Counted from the stretch's first letter, positions 8,190 to 17,988 are shown. The stretch: DNA of 64,000 nucleotides from Weissella bombi (GCF_900094835.1 NZ_FMAO01000001.1:186001-250000), one strand, 5' to 3'. Program-made: numbers and translations. Notes: a model not told the origin generated them from the sequence alone.

Positions 8190-9875
8190 CTATTTTGTAT
8201 AACGGTAAACTTTTGCTTCGAATGGACGCAAAGTTGAACCTTGATCATCCTTGTAATTACTGATCAATACTTCGGCATTTTCAGGGACATCATACTCACG
8301 AATTTGTTCGTTTTCTGTAAAGTTATTAATAACCAGTAGCTCTTCGTCATCACCAACACGCTTGTAAGTGTAAACTTCAGCATCTTCTGGATCCAACAAT
8401 TGGTAGTGACCTGTTGTAATAATTGGTAGTTCATGACGTAATTGAATCAACTTTTGATAGTAGTAGAACACTGAATCTTCATCAGCTAACGCAGCTTCAA
8501 CGTTAATAGTGTCAAAGTTGTCGTTCATCTTCAACCAAGGTGTAGCATCAGTAAAGCCTGCGTTCTTACCGTCATTCCACTGCATTGGGGTACGTGCATT
8601 ATCACGACCCTTGTAGTGAACGTAGCGTAGCAAGGTATCATCATCAATCAAGTGTTCCTTGTTAACTAGGTACTCACGAGCATTCAAGATTTCAATATCA
8701 TTAAAATCATCCCAACCTAAGTTGTAAGCATTTGTCATACCAATTTCTTCACCTTGATAAATGTAAGGTGTTCCTTGCATAAAGTGTAGAAGGGTACCAA
8801 CCATCTTAGCTGATACAACACGGAATTCAGGCTTATCGCTACCATAACGACTAACCGCACGTGGCTGATCATGGTTATCCCAGTATAGAGAATTCCATGC
8901 GTTACCATCTAACTCGTATTGCCACTTACTTAAGTTTTCTTTCAACTTAGGTAGTGATACACGTTGATCGTACCATTTACCTAAGGCGCTATCAGGGTTT
9001 CCGTCCAATTCAACATGTTCGAATTGAAAAACCATGTTCAATTCTTTTCCATCAAGTGAAGCATAATCTTTAGCATTCTTAATATCAGTACCTGAGGCTT
9101 CACCAACTGTCATAATATCAGCATTATTCAATACCTTATCACGCATTTCTTGCAAGTATTCGTGAACATGAGGACCATTAGCAACGGCAAAGTTTGAGTT
9201 ACCATAAACGTCACCTTCAGGAACTTTACCATCTGGTAAACCATCTGGCTTAGAAATTAATGAAATAACATCCATACGGAAACCATCAATTCCCTTATCA
9301 ACCCACCAGTTCATCATGTCCCAAATCGTATCACGTAACTTTGGATTCTCCCAATTCAAATCAGGTTGTCCCTCAGCGAATAGGTGAAGGTAGTATTGAC
9401 CAGACTCTTCATCAAACTTCCAAGCAGGACCTGAGAAGAATGAACCCCAATTATTTGGTTCATGACCATCAACAGGATCACGCCAAATATAAAAGTCACG
9501 CTTGTCACTATCTTTACTTGAACGGCTTTCAATAAACCATTGGTGTTGGTCAGATGAGTGGTTAACCACCAAATCCATTACAATTTTTAGACCACGATCA
9601 TGTGCTGCTGCAAGTAGGTGATCAAATTGTTCCATATCACCAAATTCAGGATTAATGCTTTGATAATCAGAAATATCGTACCCATTATCCTTATTAGGTG
9701 ACTCATAAACAGGGTTCAACCAGATAACATCAGCACCAAGCTTTTTAACATAATCTAAATGTTGTTCAACACCCTTCAAATCACCGATACCATCATTATT
9801 GGTATCTTGGAATGAGCGAGGGTAGATTTGATAAACAACGGCTTTTTGCCACCACTTAATATTTTCTTCTGTCAT
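8190..9875 (-). CDS. malL: Oligo-1,6-glucosidase / alpha-glucosidase (GH13)
   Basis: A 561-residue cytoplasmic GH13 enzyme of the subfamily-31 type. The (beta/alpha)8 motifs are complete: DLVVNHSS at 101-108, GFRMDV with nucleophile D202, VGEA with acid/base E259 and NHD with D336. The residue after the nucleophile is Val, which in this family favours alpha-1,6 linkages (isomaltose, isomaltooligosaccharides, panose). It lies 63 nt downstream of a sugar permease in the same direction and is read from the same cre-controlled promoter. AGGAGG precedes the ATG. The bidirectional hairpin beyond the stop ends the operon. Confidence 0.93.
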   Translation of the reverse strand: MTEENIKWWQKAVVYQIYPRSFQDTNNDGIGDLKGVEQHLDYVKKLGADVIWLNPVYESPNKDNGYDISDYQSINPEFGDMEQFDHLLAAAHDRGLKIVMDLVVNHSSDQHQWFIESRSSKDSDKRDFYIWRDPVDGHEPNNWGSFFSGPAWKFDEESGQYYLHLFAEGQPDLNWENPKLRDTIWDMMNWWVDKGIDGFRMDVISLISKPDGLPDGKVPEGDVYGNSNFAVANGPHVHEYLQEMRDKVLNNADIMTVGEASGTDIKNAKDYASLDGKELNMVFQFEHVELDGNPDSALGKWYDQRVSLPKLKENLSKWQYELDGNAWNSLYWDNHDQPRAVSRYGSDKPEFRVVSAKMVGTLLHFMQGTPYIYQGEEIGMTNAYNLGWDDFNDIEILNAREYLVNKEHLIDDDTLLRYVHYKGRDNARTPMQWNDGKNAGFTDATPWLKMNDNFDTINVEAALADEDSVFYYYQKLIQLRHELPIITTGHYQLLDPEDAEVYTYKRVGDDEELLVINNFTENEQIREYDVPENAEVLISNYKDDQGSTLRPFEAKVYRYTK

Positions 9876-9938
9876 TATGACCTCCTATAAAATAACTTTA
9901 CTAACAACACTATTTTTACATAAATAGTTTCTTAAACA

Positions 9939-11312
9939 TTAAACGTCATCACGAACAATCCAAATCGTTACACTAGCGATGAAGAAGGCAATCGCAGCGA
10001 TGATAAACATCTTAGCCATTGAACCGCCAAGTGCTGGCAAAATCAAGAAACTAACAGATGATGCCACGATTTGTGGAATACAAATAAAGCAATTAAACAA
10101 ACCAAGCACAACACCATCATGCTTACCATCCAAAGCATTTGTCAAAATGGTAAATGGAATTGTGATAATCGCAATCCAACCAATTCCAAACAACGCAAAG
10201 GCGATAATAGAAGACAACTTAGTTGTTCCAAATGCAATCATTAAGAATCCAATACCACCCAAAATCAAACTTACAGTGTAAGCTGGACGACGAGTCTTCT
10301 TAGTCAAACGAGCAAAGAGTAGTCCAACGAAAATGGCAACAACTGAGTAAACGGCTTGAACAATTCCGAACCAGTTACCAGCTTCTTGATAACCAGCTGA
10401 TGCTGGATCAGTTACATGCCAAATATTTTCAGCCAAAGCACCAGTAGAGTAGGTCCACATATATGGAATAGCAAACCAAACGAAGAATTCAACAATACCT
10501 AGTAACCAGAATACCTTTGGTGCACTACGCAAAACATTCATAATTGATGCTTTTTCGTGTTGTTCTTCCTTAGTAATGTTATGGTACTTAGCCATTTCTT
10601 CCGGCGTGTATTCCTTAACATTCTTAATCGTAAAGATGGCAGATAATGCCAAAATAATTGCAGAAGCATAGAATGAAATCTTAACAGACATTGGTACTTC
10701 ACCACGTGGTGCAGTATTGGCAATACCTGAAGCAGTCAAGATGAATGGGAAGACGAAGGCAACCAAACTACCTAAACTACCCCAAACGTTTTGCATTGAC
10801 CACAATGAATTTGATTGCTTCTCATTAGCCATATCAGGAATAATCATCTTGAATGGTTGTTGAGAAACATTTGATGCCAAATCCATAAATAATACGGTAA
10901 CGGCACCAAACCAAAGTGCTGCTGCTGATCCAAAACCAAAGCCAAGTGATCCAGCATTTGGCAAAAGCAACATAACAATAAATGATACTAAGGTACCACC
11001 GATTAGATAAGGCATACGACGACCAAGTTTTGGTATCCATGTTTTATCAGAGAAATAACCTACTAGTGGTTGCATAATCATTCCTGCCAAAGGTGGTAGG
11101 ATGAAGAAGAACCCTAAATTATTTGGATCCGCACCAATCGTTTGAAAGATACGACCCATACTTCCGGTCTGCATTGAAAAGGCAATCTGAGTTCCAAAAT
11201 ATCCAAATGTCATCATAAACATTTGTAATTTTGAAAGATCAGGTAACCGATGTTTAACAGACTGTGCCACAGTATTTTGTGACCCATTTACATCATTTGT
11301 TTGTTTATCCAT
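9939..11312 (-). CDS. SLC45-type MFS sugar permease (maltose/isomaltose)
   Basis: A 457-residue, 12-span MFS protein with the SLC45/GPH-like N-terminal block FFILPPLAGMIMQPLVGYFSD near residues 90-110 and LGRRMPY in the following loop. Relatives in lactobacilli and Weissella import maltose or isomaltose without phosphorylation. It is the first gene of an operon with the intracellular oligo-1,6-glucosidase, and a LacI-type regulator lies divergent, so substrate uptake followed by cytoplasmic hydrolysis is the likely pathway. Upstream DNA carries two CcpA/LacI-type operators. Confidence 0.88.
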   Translation of the reverse strand: MDKQTNDVNGSQNTVAQSVKHRLPDLSKLQMFMMTFGYFGTQIAFSMQTGSMGRIFQTIGADPNNLGFFFILPPLAGMIMQPLVGYFSDKTWIPKLGRRMPYLIGGTLVSFIVMLLLPNAGSLGFGFGSAAALWFGAVTVLFMDLASNVSQQPFKMIIPDMANEKQSNSLWSMQNVWGSLGSLVAFVFPFILTASGIANTAPRGEVPMSVKISFYASAIILALSAIFTIKNVKEYTPEEMAKYHNITKEEQHEKASIMNVLRSAPKVFWLLGIVEFFVWFAIPYMWTYSTGALAENIWHVTDPASAGYQEAGNWFGIVQAVYSVVAIFVGLLFARLTKKTRRPAYTVSLILGGIGFLMIAFGTTKLSSIIAFALFGIGWIAIITIPFTILTNALDGKHDGVVLGLFNCFICIPQIVASSVSFLILPALGGSMAKMFIIAAIAFFIASVTIWIVRDDV

Positions 11313-11361
11313 TAAAAAAACCCCTCACAATTATAAAAGCTACAAAATCTCAAAACGTTTT

Positions 11362-11398
11362 ATGGAAACGTTTACGCAATATATTGTAAGCGTTTCCA
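11362..11398. promoter_or_regulatory. Two cre / LacI-family operator half-palindromes
   Basis: ATGGAAACGTTTACG at 11362-11376 matches the cre consensus at 14 of 15 positions and TTGTAAGCGTTTCCA at 11384-11398 matches at all 15. They lie between the permease and malR-like genes and could bind CcpA, the adjacent LacI-type regulator, or both. Confidence 0.8.
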
Positions 11399-11511
11399 CA
11401 AATGATGTCAACCGCAAATTTATTTTATAAATCATTGACCTATCTGACGACTTTTCTATTCAAGTCAGTGTATAATAATACCAATAACATTAGTTAATAT
11501 AGGAGTTACAT

Positions 11512-12513
11512 ATGGCAGTTACACTAAAAGATGTTGCACAGGCAGCAAATTTATCAGTTGCGTCTGTATCAAGAATTCTCACTAATCGAGGTCGCTACAG
11601 TGAAAATACTGCAAAGCGGGTAAGACAACTTGCCCAAGAAATGGGGTACTTTAAAAATCAAAGTGCAGCAGACTTAGCAAGTAAAACTAGTCGCGCTGTA
11701 GGGGTTGTTGTGCCATTAATTCACACAACTTTTGGTGATGAAGTTATTAAAGGATTATATGAAGCGACCATGTCGTCAGGCTACGAATTACTAATTACAT
11801 ATATCGATGACGATGAAAAACATCAAACACAAGTTTTTAACACTTTATTAACTCGACAGGTGGGTGCTGTGTTCTTGTTGTCACTTGATATTCCTGAATG
11901 GCTAATGAATCAATTAGCGGCCGAAAACGTTACAGTTATCTCGCTAACTACCATTTTGAATGACCGTATTTCTGCAGTGACATCAAACGAATTTACAATG
12001 ATGGACACTTTAGTAGATTATCTAACGAAAAAAGGGCACACTAATATTGCATTAATTGGGGATACAAAATTGACGACAAACATTTCGAGTGTTCGTCGTC
12101 GCAATTTTATTGAGTCAATGAAACAGCACCAGTTAACTATCGAAAATGCGTTTTTCTATGGGGAAGACCACAGTTATGAAACAGGGTACCGCAGTGTCAC
12201 AGAGGGGTATGACATCGATGCATTACCATTTACTGCCGTTATAGCTACAGCTGATCTTGTCGGTATTGGTCTCGTTAATGCTTTGACTGATGCCAATAAA
12301 AATGTACCAAAAGACCTTTCAATTACGACAATTGATGGTATGAAATTAACTGAAATTAGTCGACCAGGGTTAACAACGATTCAACAAAATTTCACGGAAA
12401 TTGGGCGGATTGCCATGAATTTGTTTATTGAAAATAACATCGATAAACAGCAGAAAATTATTTATGTTCCTACCAAACTGGTTGAACGTGAAAGTGTCGC
12501 AACAATTAAATAA
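11512..12513 (+). CDS. malR: LacI family regulator of the alpha-glucoside locus (MalR-like)
   Basis: A 333-residue LacI/GalR protein. The N-terminal helix-turn-helix reads VTLKDVAQAANLSVASVSRILT, followed by a hinge helix near SAADLAS and a periplasmic-binding-protein-like sensor. It is divergent from the permease-glucosidase operon with operators between them, so it most likely represses that operon until maltose or isomaltose is present. AGGAG precedes the ATG and TATAAT lies at 11471-11476. The downstream MFS gene is only 21 nt away and shares its transcript. Confidence 0.88.
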   Translation: MAVTLKDVAQAANLSVASVSRILTNRGRYSENTAKRVRQLAQEMGYFKNQSAADLASKTSRAVGVVVPLIHTTFGDEVIKGLYEATMSSGYELLITYIDDDEKHQTQVFNTLLTRQVGAVFLLSLDIPEWLMNQLAAENVTVISLTTILNDRISAVTSNEFTMMDTLVDYLTKKGHTNIALIGDTKLTTNISSVRRRNFIESMKQHQLTIENAFFYGEDHSYETGYRSVTEGYDIDALPFTAVIATADLVGIGLVNALTDANKNVPKDLSITTIDGMKLTEISRPGLTTIQQNFTEIGRIAMNLFIENNIDKQQKIIYVPTKLVERESVATIK

Positions 12514-12534
12514 TTATACAAAAAGGGGGAGTTA

Positions 12535-13716
12535 ATGATTTCAATACTACTACCAGTCATATACATCACTTTTATTAGTCTAGGGCTACCTGATTCACTA
12601 ATTGGATCTGCGTGGCCAGTTATGCACGAAAGTTTAAATGTACCCATCTCATATGCTGGAATTATTACTATGACAATTTCAGTTGGTACCGTAATTTCTA
12701 GTCTTTCATCTGGTTTTTTAATTAAAAAATTCCGTGCTAGCACAATTACATCTGTCAGTGTTCTTTTGACTGCAGTTGCATTAATTGGTTTTTCTCTAAC
12801 GAATTCATTTATGATGATTTGGTTATTAGCATTGCCATACGGCTTAGGTGCTGGTGCAATTGATGCGACATTAAATAACTATGTTGCAATTCATTACGCA
12901 TCTAAACATATGAGTTGGTTACATGCTTTTTGGGGAATCGGCGCTTCGTTGAGTCCATACATCATGGGATTTGCACTAACTAACCAACATAATTGGCAAT
13001 TAGGTTACAAGATAATTGGAATTATTCAGCTTATTATCACGATCATTATCGTAGTTAGTTTCCCACAATGGCGTAAAGCAGAACATACACGACAAGAAAC
13101 CTCTTCAATGGATGATTTAGAAGAATCTATCACAGCTGCAACGAGTCAGTCCATACGTAAAACTACGGGTGTCATACCAGCATTGTTAACGTTTATTGCA
13201 TATGCTGCCGTTGAGCAAACTAGTGGCTTATGGGCAAGTACTTTTTTTGTTTCATCACGTCATATTAGTGTTGATATTGCAGCAATGTTTGCATCTTTAT
13301 TTTATATTGGTATCACCATTGGTCGCTTAGCATCAGGCTTTGTCGCCGATTATTTTACTGATAAACAACTGATTCGTTTTGGCATGCTTGGTGCCTTGTT
13401 TGGGACAATATTGTTATTCATCCCGTTACAAGCTACCGCATTAATTGGTTTGCTGATCATTGGTCTTGGATGTGCACCAATTTTCCCATCACTAATCCAC
13501 GCAACGCCAACAACATTCGGTACGTAAAACTCTCAGTCGATTATGGGATTACAAATGGCTAGCAGCTACTTAGGAACAACGTTTTTGCCGCCATTATTTG
13601 GAATTATTAGTGGTCATTTATCAACAAACTATTTTCCGTTATATATTTTAATATTCGTGATTATTATGATTATGACTAACTATAAGATCCCGTTCAATCG
13701 ATTTGCGAGCAAATAG
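12535..13716 (+). pseudogene. MFS transporter broken by an in-frame stop codon
   Basis: A 12-span MFS protein (fucose-permease-like architecture; N-terminus GLPDSLIGSAWPVM). After codon 330 the frame meets TAA at 13525-13527, and the same frame then continues without interruption for another 62 codons to TAG at 13714-13716. The continuation NSQSIMGLQMASSYLG is the expected helix-11 sequence of such transporters. One base change (for example GAA to TAA) explains the break. The truncated product would lack the last two helices. It sits 21 nt after the regulator and probably belonged to the alpha-glucoside locus. Confidence 0.85.
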
Positions 13717-13734
13717 GCTATAACAAAATAATAT

Positions 13735-13774
13735 AAAAAAATGATTATACTTGGTTGGTATAATCATTTTTTTA
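13735..13774 (+). terminator. Terminator after the broken MFS gene
   Basis: AATGATTATAC pairs with GTATAATCATT, flanked by A and T runs; usable in both directions. Confidence 0.8.
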
Positions 13775-14271
13775 TTGAGAATTACTAATAAAGACAAAAA
13801 CTTTTATTAAAAATACACTAGCTTGTAAATTGCTATAGATCGCTATAAATAGTGATGAATGAAAGGGGTTATTAATCAAAATAGCGGGTAAAATATTCGC
13901 CCATAAAAACACACTTATTCTAGTTTACATAATATATATTATCAAAAGTCATAAACCGCAAAGTATTGTCAAGTATTTAACGCAACTCATGTAATTTTGA
14001 CAGTTTTTTTACGCTTATAAAGTCTGATTTGCTAGTATTCAACCAACTTTTTAACAATTTAATGACATTCTACAATTTTTCACGATAAATTTGTGCTTTT
14101 TACATTAATTTAGTCACCAGCTTCAATATATCGTACTTAAATTAGCAAAATTAAAAATTATTGTATCTTTTTATATTTTTTAAGCACACAAAAACCAGCC
14201 TCATTATGCTGTTTTTAAAAAATAGCTTTATCAGGATTTTGCAACGATATTTGTTAAACAACGGTTAACTT
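13775..14271. other. AT-rich non-coding stretch beside an IS remnant
   Basis: About 500 nt of very AT-rich DNA with no open frame of useful length, no clear hairpin and no recognisable RNA on either strand. It borders the IS30 fragment and is probably debris left by the element. Confidence 0.5.
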
Positions 14272-14700
14272 TCATGCAGTTACTTGTAAACGCCTTGTTG
14301 CCCGTTTAAACAGATAATTTGGGGATTTCTGACTCTTAACGGCATGTGTCAGCGGTTTACCATTAATCTCGTTAATCACTTGATTAACTTGTTGCTGCGT
14401 GACATCACTAAACTGTGTTCCTTTTGGGAAATACCATCTAGCCCGTAAGTTTCGATTAGTCCGTTCATTAGTGGCTCGTTCGTATGGTGCATAAGTATTG
14501 GCGACGTATAAATCTCCTAAATAACACAAAATAAACTTCACCACACGACTATTCACAAATTCATACCCATTATCACATGTGATTGATTTCACATAATGGC
14601 CATGCCGGCGTTTAAATTGACTAAGCACTCTTGGATTTCGCTTTATAGCTACTTGATAACGTGTTTTACGTTCAACAAAGGTAATTAATAAGGATCCCTG
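14272..14700 (-). pseudogene. IS30 family transposase remnant (C-terminal part)
   Basis: The readable frame holds the end of the DDE domain of IS30 transposases: KNHQGSLLITFVERKTRY, then SITCDNGYEF with a catalytic Asp, then APYERATNERTNR with the catalytic Glu, then YFPKGTQFSDV. An in-frame stop lies just upstream of KNHQ, and no N-terminal helix-turn-helix region follows, so the gene is truncated and inactive. I could not identify paired terminal repeats. It marks the left edge of an accessory zone running to about 19 kb. Confidence 0.85.
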
Positions 14701-14803
14701 GTGATTTTTACCTTAAACCCCGTTCTTTTTCGCCAACTAAATTTATTATATATGAAGCCAACAAATCTACCATACAGCACTTTCAATACTCTTTACAGTA
14801 ATA

Positions 14804-15364
14804 TTAATAATGATTCATCATAGCAATGACTAGCATATCTACGCCTGTATTTTTATAAACATGTTCCTTGGTTGCATCAAAAGAAATAGCTTCATCCTGA
14901 TTTATAACAAAACACTTATCACCAACCGTTAAAGTTAGTTCACCTTTAATAACTAATAAATACTCTTCTGCTTTGGAACTCGGTCCTATTGACGAATGCC
15001 CCACTGAATGATGGCTTTGACCAATATCTAACTCTACCTGAAATAATTCAAAGTTTCTTTGTTCATTACTTTGAAAATAACAAAAAATTCGATAACAATT
15101 ATTATCAGATGTTTGCATAATTGTCTGATTTTTTTGAATTACTTCAGAAAAATCATCACTTGTATTCATCAATTCCGTATAAGATACGTTAAGTCCTGAA
15201 CTAATTTTCCAAATAGTATTGATAGTTGGGTTCGTTGTTTGCTTCTCAATTTGAGATAATACACTTTTACTAATTCCAGAAAGTTCAGCTAATTTATTAA
15301 TACTTAACTTTTTTTCCTGTCTAATTCTTATTAAATTGTTTGCAATGACTCTATTAATATCCAT
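14804..15364 (-). CDS. XRE regulator with C-terminal cupin domain
   Basis: A 186-residue protein. Residues 1-60 are an XRE-type helix-turn-helix (IRQEKKLSINKLAELSGISKSVLSQIEK), and the C-terminal part is a small cupin (GPSSKAEEYLLVIKGELTLTVGDK). Such regulators sense a small ligand in the cupin barrel. The start at 15364 is preferred because TTGGAG lies 8 nt before it; an earlier ATG at 15391 has none. It is divergent from azlCD, and this pairing of a cupin-XRE repressor with AzlCD exporters is common, so I infer local control of branched-chain amino acid export. Confidence 0.85.
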   Translation of the reverse strand: MDINRVIANNLIRIRQEKKLSINKLAELSGISKSVLSQIEKQTTNPTINTIWKISSGLNVSYTELMNTSDDFSEVIQKNQTIMQTSDNNCYRIFCYFQSNEQRNFELFQVELDIGQSHHSVGHSSIGPSSKAEEYLLVIKGELTLTVGDKCFVINQDEAISFDATKEHVYKNTGVDMLVIAMMNHY

Positions 15365-15420
15365 AGCAATACTCCAAACTATTATTAACATTTACTTTTC
15401 GTTCTTTATATTATACAATA

Positions 15421-15438
15421 TGTTCATTTAAAAGAACA
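15421..15438. promoter_or_regulatory. Candidate operator between the cupin regulator and azlC
   Basis: TGTTCATTTAAAAGAACA is an inverted repeat with TGTTC/GAACA arms and one mismatched pair, located midway between the divergent starts. Confidence 0.5.
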
Positions 15439-15467
15439 ATAAAACGGATATTTAAGGAAGAGTTATT

Positions 15468-16175
15468 ATGAGCAATTTTTTAGATTCAAAAACTGCATTT
15501 AAAGAAACATTACCAACTGTTTTAGGATATATTGGAATTAGCGCTGCATTTGGCATCATTGCACAATCATCTGGATTGAGTGTTTTACTTATTTTACTAA
15601 TCTCAATCATTGATTATGCGGGAGCCGCACAATTTGTGATAGTAACAATGCTATTATCGCATAGTCCCTTTCTGTCAATTGTTCTATCTGTTTTTTTAGT
15701 TAATTCTCGATTAATTCTAATGAGCACCACACTGACACCATATTTTAAAAATGAATCATTAATGAAGAACATTTTTATTGGTACTTTTCTAACTGATGAA
15801 AGTTTTGCTTTAGGAATGAATAAACTAAATTACACTAATAATAAATTAAGTTTTACCTGGTTCAATAGCGTAAATTTAGTATCATATGTAACTTGGGTAA
15901 TCGGCACTTTTATTGGCGCTACATTAGGCAGCTTAATTACCCATCCTGAAAAATTAGGCCTTAACTTTGCCATTACAGCTATGTTTATTGGTTTATTGTA
16001 TTTGCAAATGATTTCCGATCAGTCAATTAAATTCAATATTCAATTGGTGGTCATACTTATAACCCTTATTATGGTTTATATTGGGCTAATATTTATTCCT
16101 GCAAATTTGGTCATATTATTAACAACGGTTATTGTATGTTATTTAGGGACGGTGATTAAACATGCCTTCAAATAA
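15468..16175 (+). CDS. azlC: AzlC family branched-chain amino acid export subunit
   Basis: A 235-residue membrane protein with the AzlC signature: KAFKETLPTVLGYIG-type N-terminus (here TAFKETLPTVLGYIGIS), IIDYAGAAQFV near residues 48-58 and a TDESFAL motif near 108. AzlC with the small AzlD forms an exporter of leucine, valine, isoleucine or analogues. AGGAAGAG precedes the ATG. It overlaps azlD by 14 nt in another frame, which indicates coupled translation, and is divergent from a cupin-XRE regulator. Confidence 0.9.
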   Translation: MSNFLDSKTAFKETLPTVLGYIGISAAFGIIAQSSGLSVLLILLISIIDYAGAAQFVIVTMLLSHSPFLSIVLSVFLVNSRLILMSTTLTPYFKNESLMKNIFIGTFLTDESFALGMNKLNYTNNKLSFTWFNSVNLVSYVTWVIGTFIGATLGSLITHPEKLGLNFAITAMFIGLLYLQMISDQSIKFNIQLVVILITLIMVYIGLIFIPANLVILLTTVIVCYLGTVIKHAFK

Positions 16176-16488
16176 ATTTATCATCATCACAATTATTGGT
16201 TGTGGTATTGTCACATGGTTATCAAGAATTTTACCCTTAGTGATTTTAAAACATATTAACTTATCAAAAAAAGTGGTTGAGTTTCTTAATTTCGTACCCA
16301 TTGCTATCATGGCAAGTTTATGGTTTGAAAGTTTGTTTATCCAACACATTGGTCATTTACCTTCAATTAATTATCCTAATTTATTAGCTTCTATTCCTAC
16401 AGTTTTAAGTGCTATTCTTACTAAAAATCTATTAGTTATCGTATTTGTTGGTGTATTAACACTTAGCTTAATTAATATATTAATGTGA
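16162..16488 (+). CDS. azlD: AzlD family branched-chain amino acid export subunit
   Basis: A 108-residue protein with four membrane spans. TWLSRILPLVIL near residue 20 and the FVPIAIMASL segment are typical of AzlD, the small partner of AzlC. Its start lies inside the 3' end of azlC, so both are made from one message. The base composition is very AT-rich, as for the rest of this accessory zone. A weak hairpin with a short T run lies about 110 nt beyond the stop. Confidence 0.9.
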   Translation: MPSNKFIIITIIGCGIVTWLSRILPLVILKHINLSKKVVEFLNFVPIAIMASLWFESLFIQHIGHLPSINYPNLLASIPTVLSAILTKNLLVIVFVGVLTLSLINILM

Positions 16489-16602
16489 AAATATGCAGCT
16501 ATATATCATATTTGAAACAACATTCATATATAATCGGAAAACAGAAAGTCTATTCGCTAATTGGTACTAATAGCTGAATTATTTAATTGAATAGCCTAAC
16601 TT

Positions 16603-16638
16603 AAGCAGCTGAATTTTTAAAATTTCGCTGCTTTTTGC
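16603..16638 (+). terminator. Probable terminator of azlCD
   Basis: AAGCAGC pairs with GCTGCTT and is followed by TTTT; the stem is interrupted. Confidence 0.55.
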
Positions 16639-16689
16639 GTGTAGTTTATGAGTAGAAGCCGTCTTTAAGGATAAAATGGCACATATTAA

Positions 16690-17202
16690 ATTTTCTGCAG
16701 GTCCACCGTTTATTGATGCTTTGCTTTAAAGTCAATGACGCCTTTAGGTTCACCATTTACTAGGTCGCGTTTCTGATAAAATTTTCGCATACCAAATGCG
16801 CATATTGAGATGGTCCGTATCTTGGCGCACGGCGCCAAACCAAACGACATCGTCAGGACCTTACACTAAAGGTTGTGGACCACCTTTTGCAAATAAATAG
16901 TACACAATATGTTGTTCATACGAATTCATCATTAATTGTCAAACTAACATAAGAATTACTTATAGTACTAACTATAAAAGCTCCATTTTCAAATTTAAAA
17001 TATGCACCCTTCTTTAATGTTTGGTTAGCAATTTTATTATCGTTTTTATCTGTTACAACGAGTGGTCATACTGGAATATAATTGTTATAGTTAATAGGTT
17101 TCAAAGCAATCCTATTTCAACAACATACAATTTACCATTAACTTTGACTAAAGTATCAACACGATGCATCCAGTGATTTTTACAAATTGCCCAGACCGGA
17201 AT
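16690..17202 (-). pseudogene. Decayed unidentified coding sequences
   Basis: No intact gene is present, but the minus strand shows coding-like pieces interrupted by stops and frame changes. One piece (about 16935-17200) reads MHRVDTLVKVNGKLYVVE, shifts frame, then continues through LVVTDKNDNKIANQTLKKGA, resembling the repeat-rich part of an exported protein. A second piece (about 16740-16930) reads MNSYEQHIVYYLFAKGG, a stop, then GPDDVVWFGAVRQDTDHLN, then shifts frame to RDLVNGEPKGVIDFKAKHQ. I do not recognise either family. Both are treated as gene debris. Confidence 0.4.
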
Positions 17203-17291
17203 CATTTTTATGAGAAGTGAACTTTACAGTAATTGAAAAGCCATATATTCATGAACATACGCCCCACATTGATATGCAATTAATTAAATAG
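17203..17291 (+). pseudogene. Orphan C-terminus of an ElaA-like GNAT gene
   Basis: The frame reads FYEK, a stop in place of Trp, a one-base loss, then FTVIEKPYIHEHTPHIDMQL and IK before TAG. This nearly repeats the last 27 residues of the intact GNAT gene ending at 23429 (there FYEKWGFTVIGEPYIHEHT...). The rest of the gene is missing, so this is a truncated, frameshifted copy left by a rearrangement. It has no start signal. Confidence 0.8.
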
Positions 17292-17428
17292 AATTTTAAA
17301 TTCTTAATTCGATTATAAATAGTTTTTTATAGATAAACAATAAATAAACATTAAATTATCGTATAATTTATAATATACTAGTAAGGTCCAAATTTAAAAT
17401 AAATGGAAAAGTACAGTGGGAGGTTTGC

Positions 17429-17956
17429 ATGCTGGAAATTAGAACATTGAACAAAAATGATAAAAAAGCTTTTTTTAAGTATGTTCAAGCTTGTTTGAAT
17501 GATAATACTAAATTTGGTGTCTTCGCCAAAGAAAGATACGAAAATTTTGATTTCGATAAATTTGACGACTTTTGTGATGAATTAGAACTTGATGCCAAGA
17601 ATCCTGTTGATCCTAAAAAATCTAGACAAGTAGCTTATTTTGGCTTTGAAAATAACGTAATAGTTGGGAGCATCAGATGTAGGCTAGATATTGAAAAAGA
17701 AGATTTGCTACAATTTGGTGGGCATATTGGTTATGATGTACCCGAATATGCTAGAGGAAACCATGTATCAGAAAAACTTTGTCAGTTTGCTTTTGATAAA
17801 TATCGCGAAAATAATGTAAAAAGAGTTCTTTTAGTTATAGATGAAGACAATTATGCTAGTAGGCATGTTGCTGAAAAATTCAATGGCACGATAGAAAATT
17901 GGGTATATGAACCAGATGACAATGCCAAGGTTGCACGATACTGGATTGAATTATAA
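17429..17956 (+). CDS. GNAT family N-acetyltransferase
   Basis: A 175-residue GNAT protein. The acetyl-CoA binding region is visible as GHIGYDVPEYARGNHVSEKL (about residues 97-116), matching motif A with an R-G-x-H/G turn, followed by an N-Y-A-S-R-H segment near 149-154 typical of the YitH/YhbS-like branch. The substrate is unknown. GGGAGG precedes the ATG. It stands alone in an accessory region, and is not closely related to the GNAT fragment just upstream. Confidence 0.85.
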   Translation: MLEIRTLNKNDKKAFFKYVQACLNDNTKFGVFAKERYENFDFDKFDDFCDELELDAKNPVDPKKSRQVAYFGFENNVIVGSIRCRLDIEKEDLLQFGGHIGYDVPEYARGNHVSEKLCQFAFDKYRENNVKRVLLVIDEDNYASRHVAEKFNGTIENWVYEPDDNAKVARYWIEL

Positions 17957-17988
17957 TATAAATTTTAAATCATAGACCCCTATACTTT

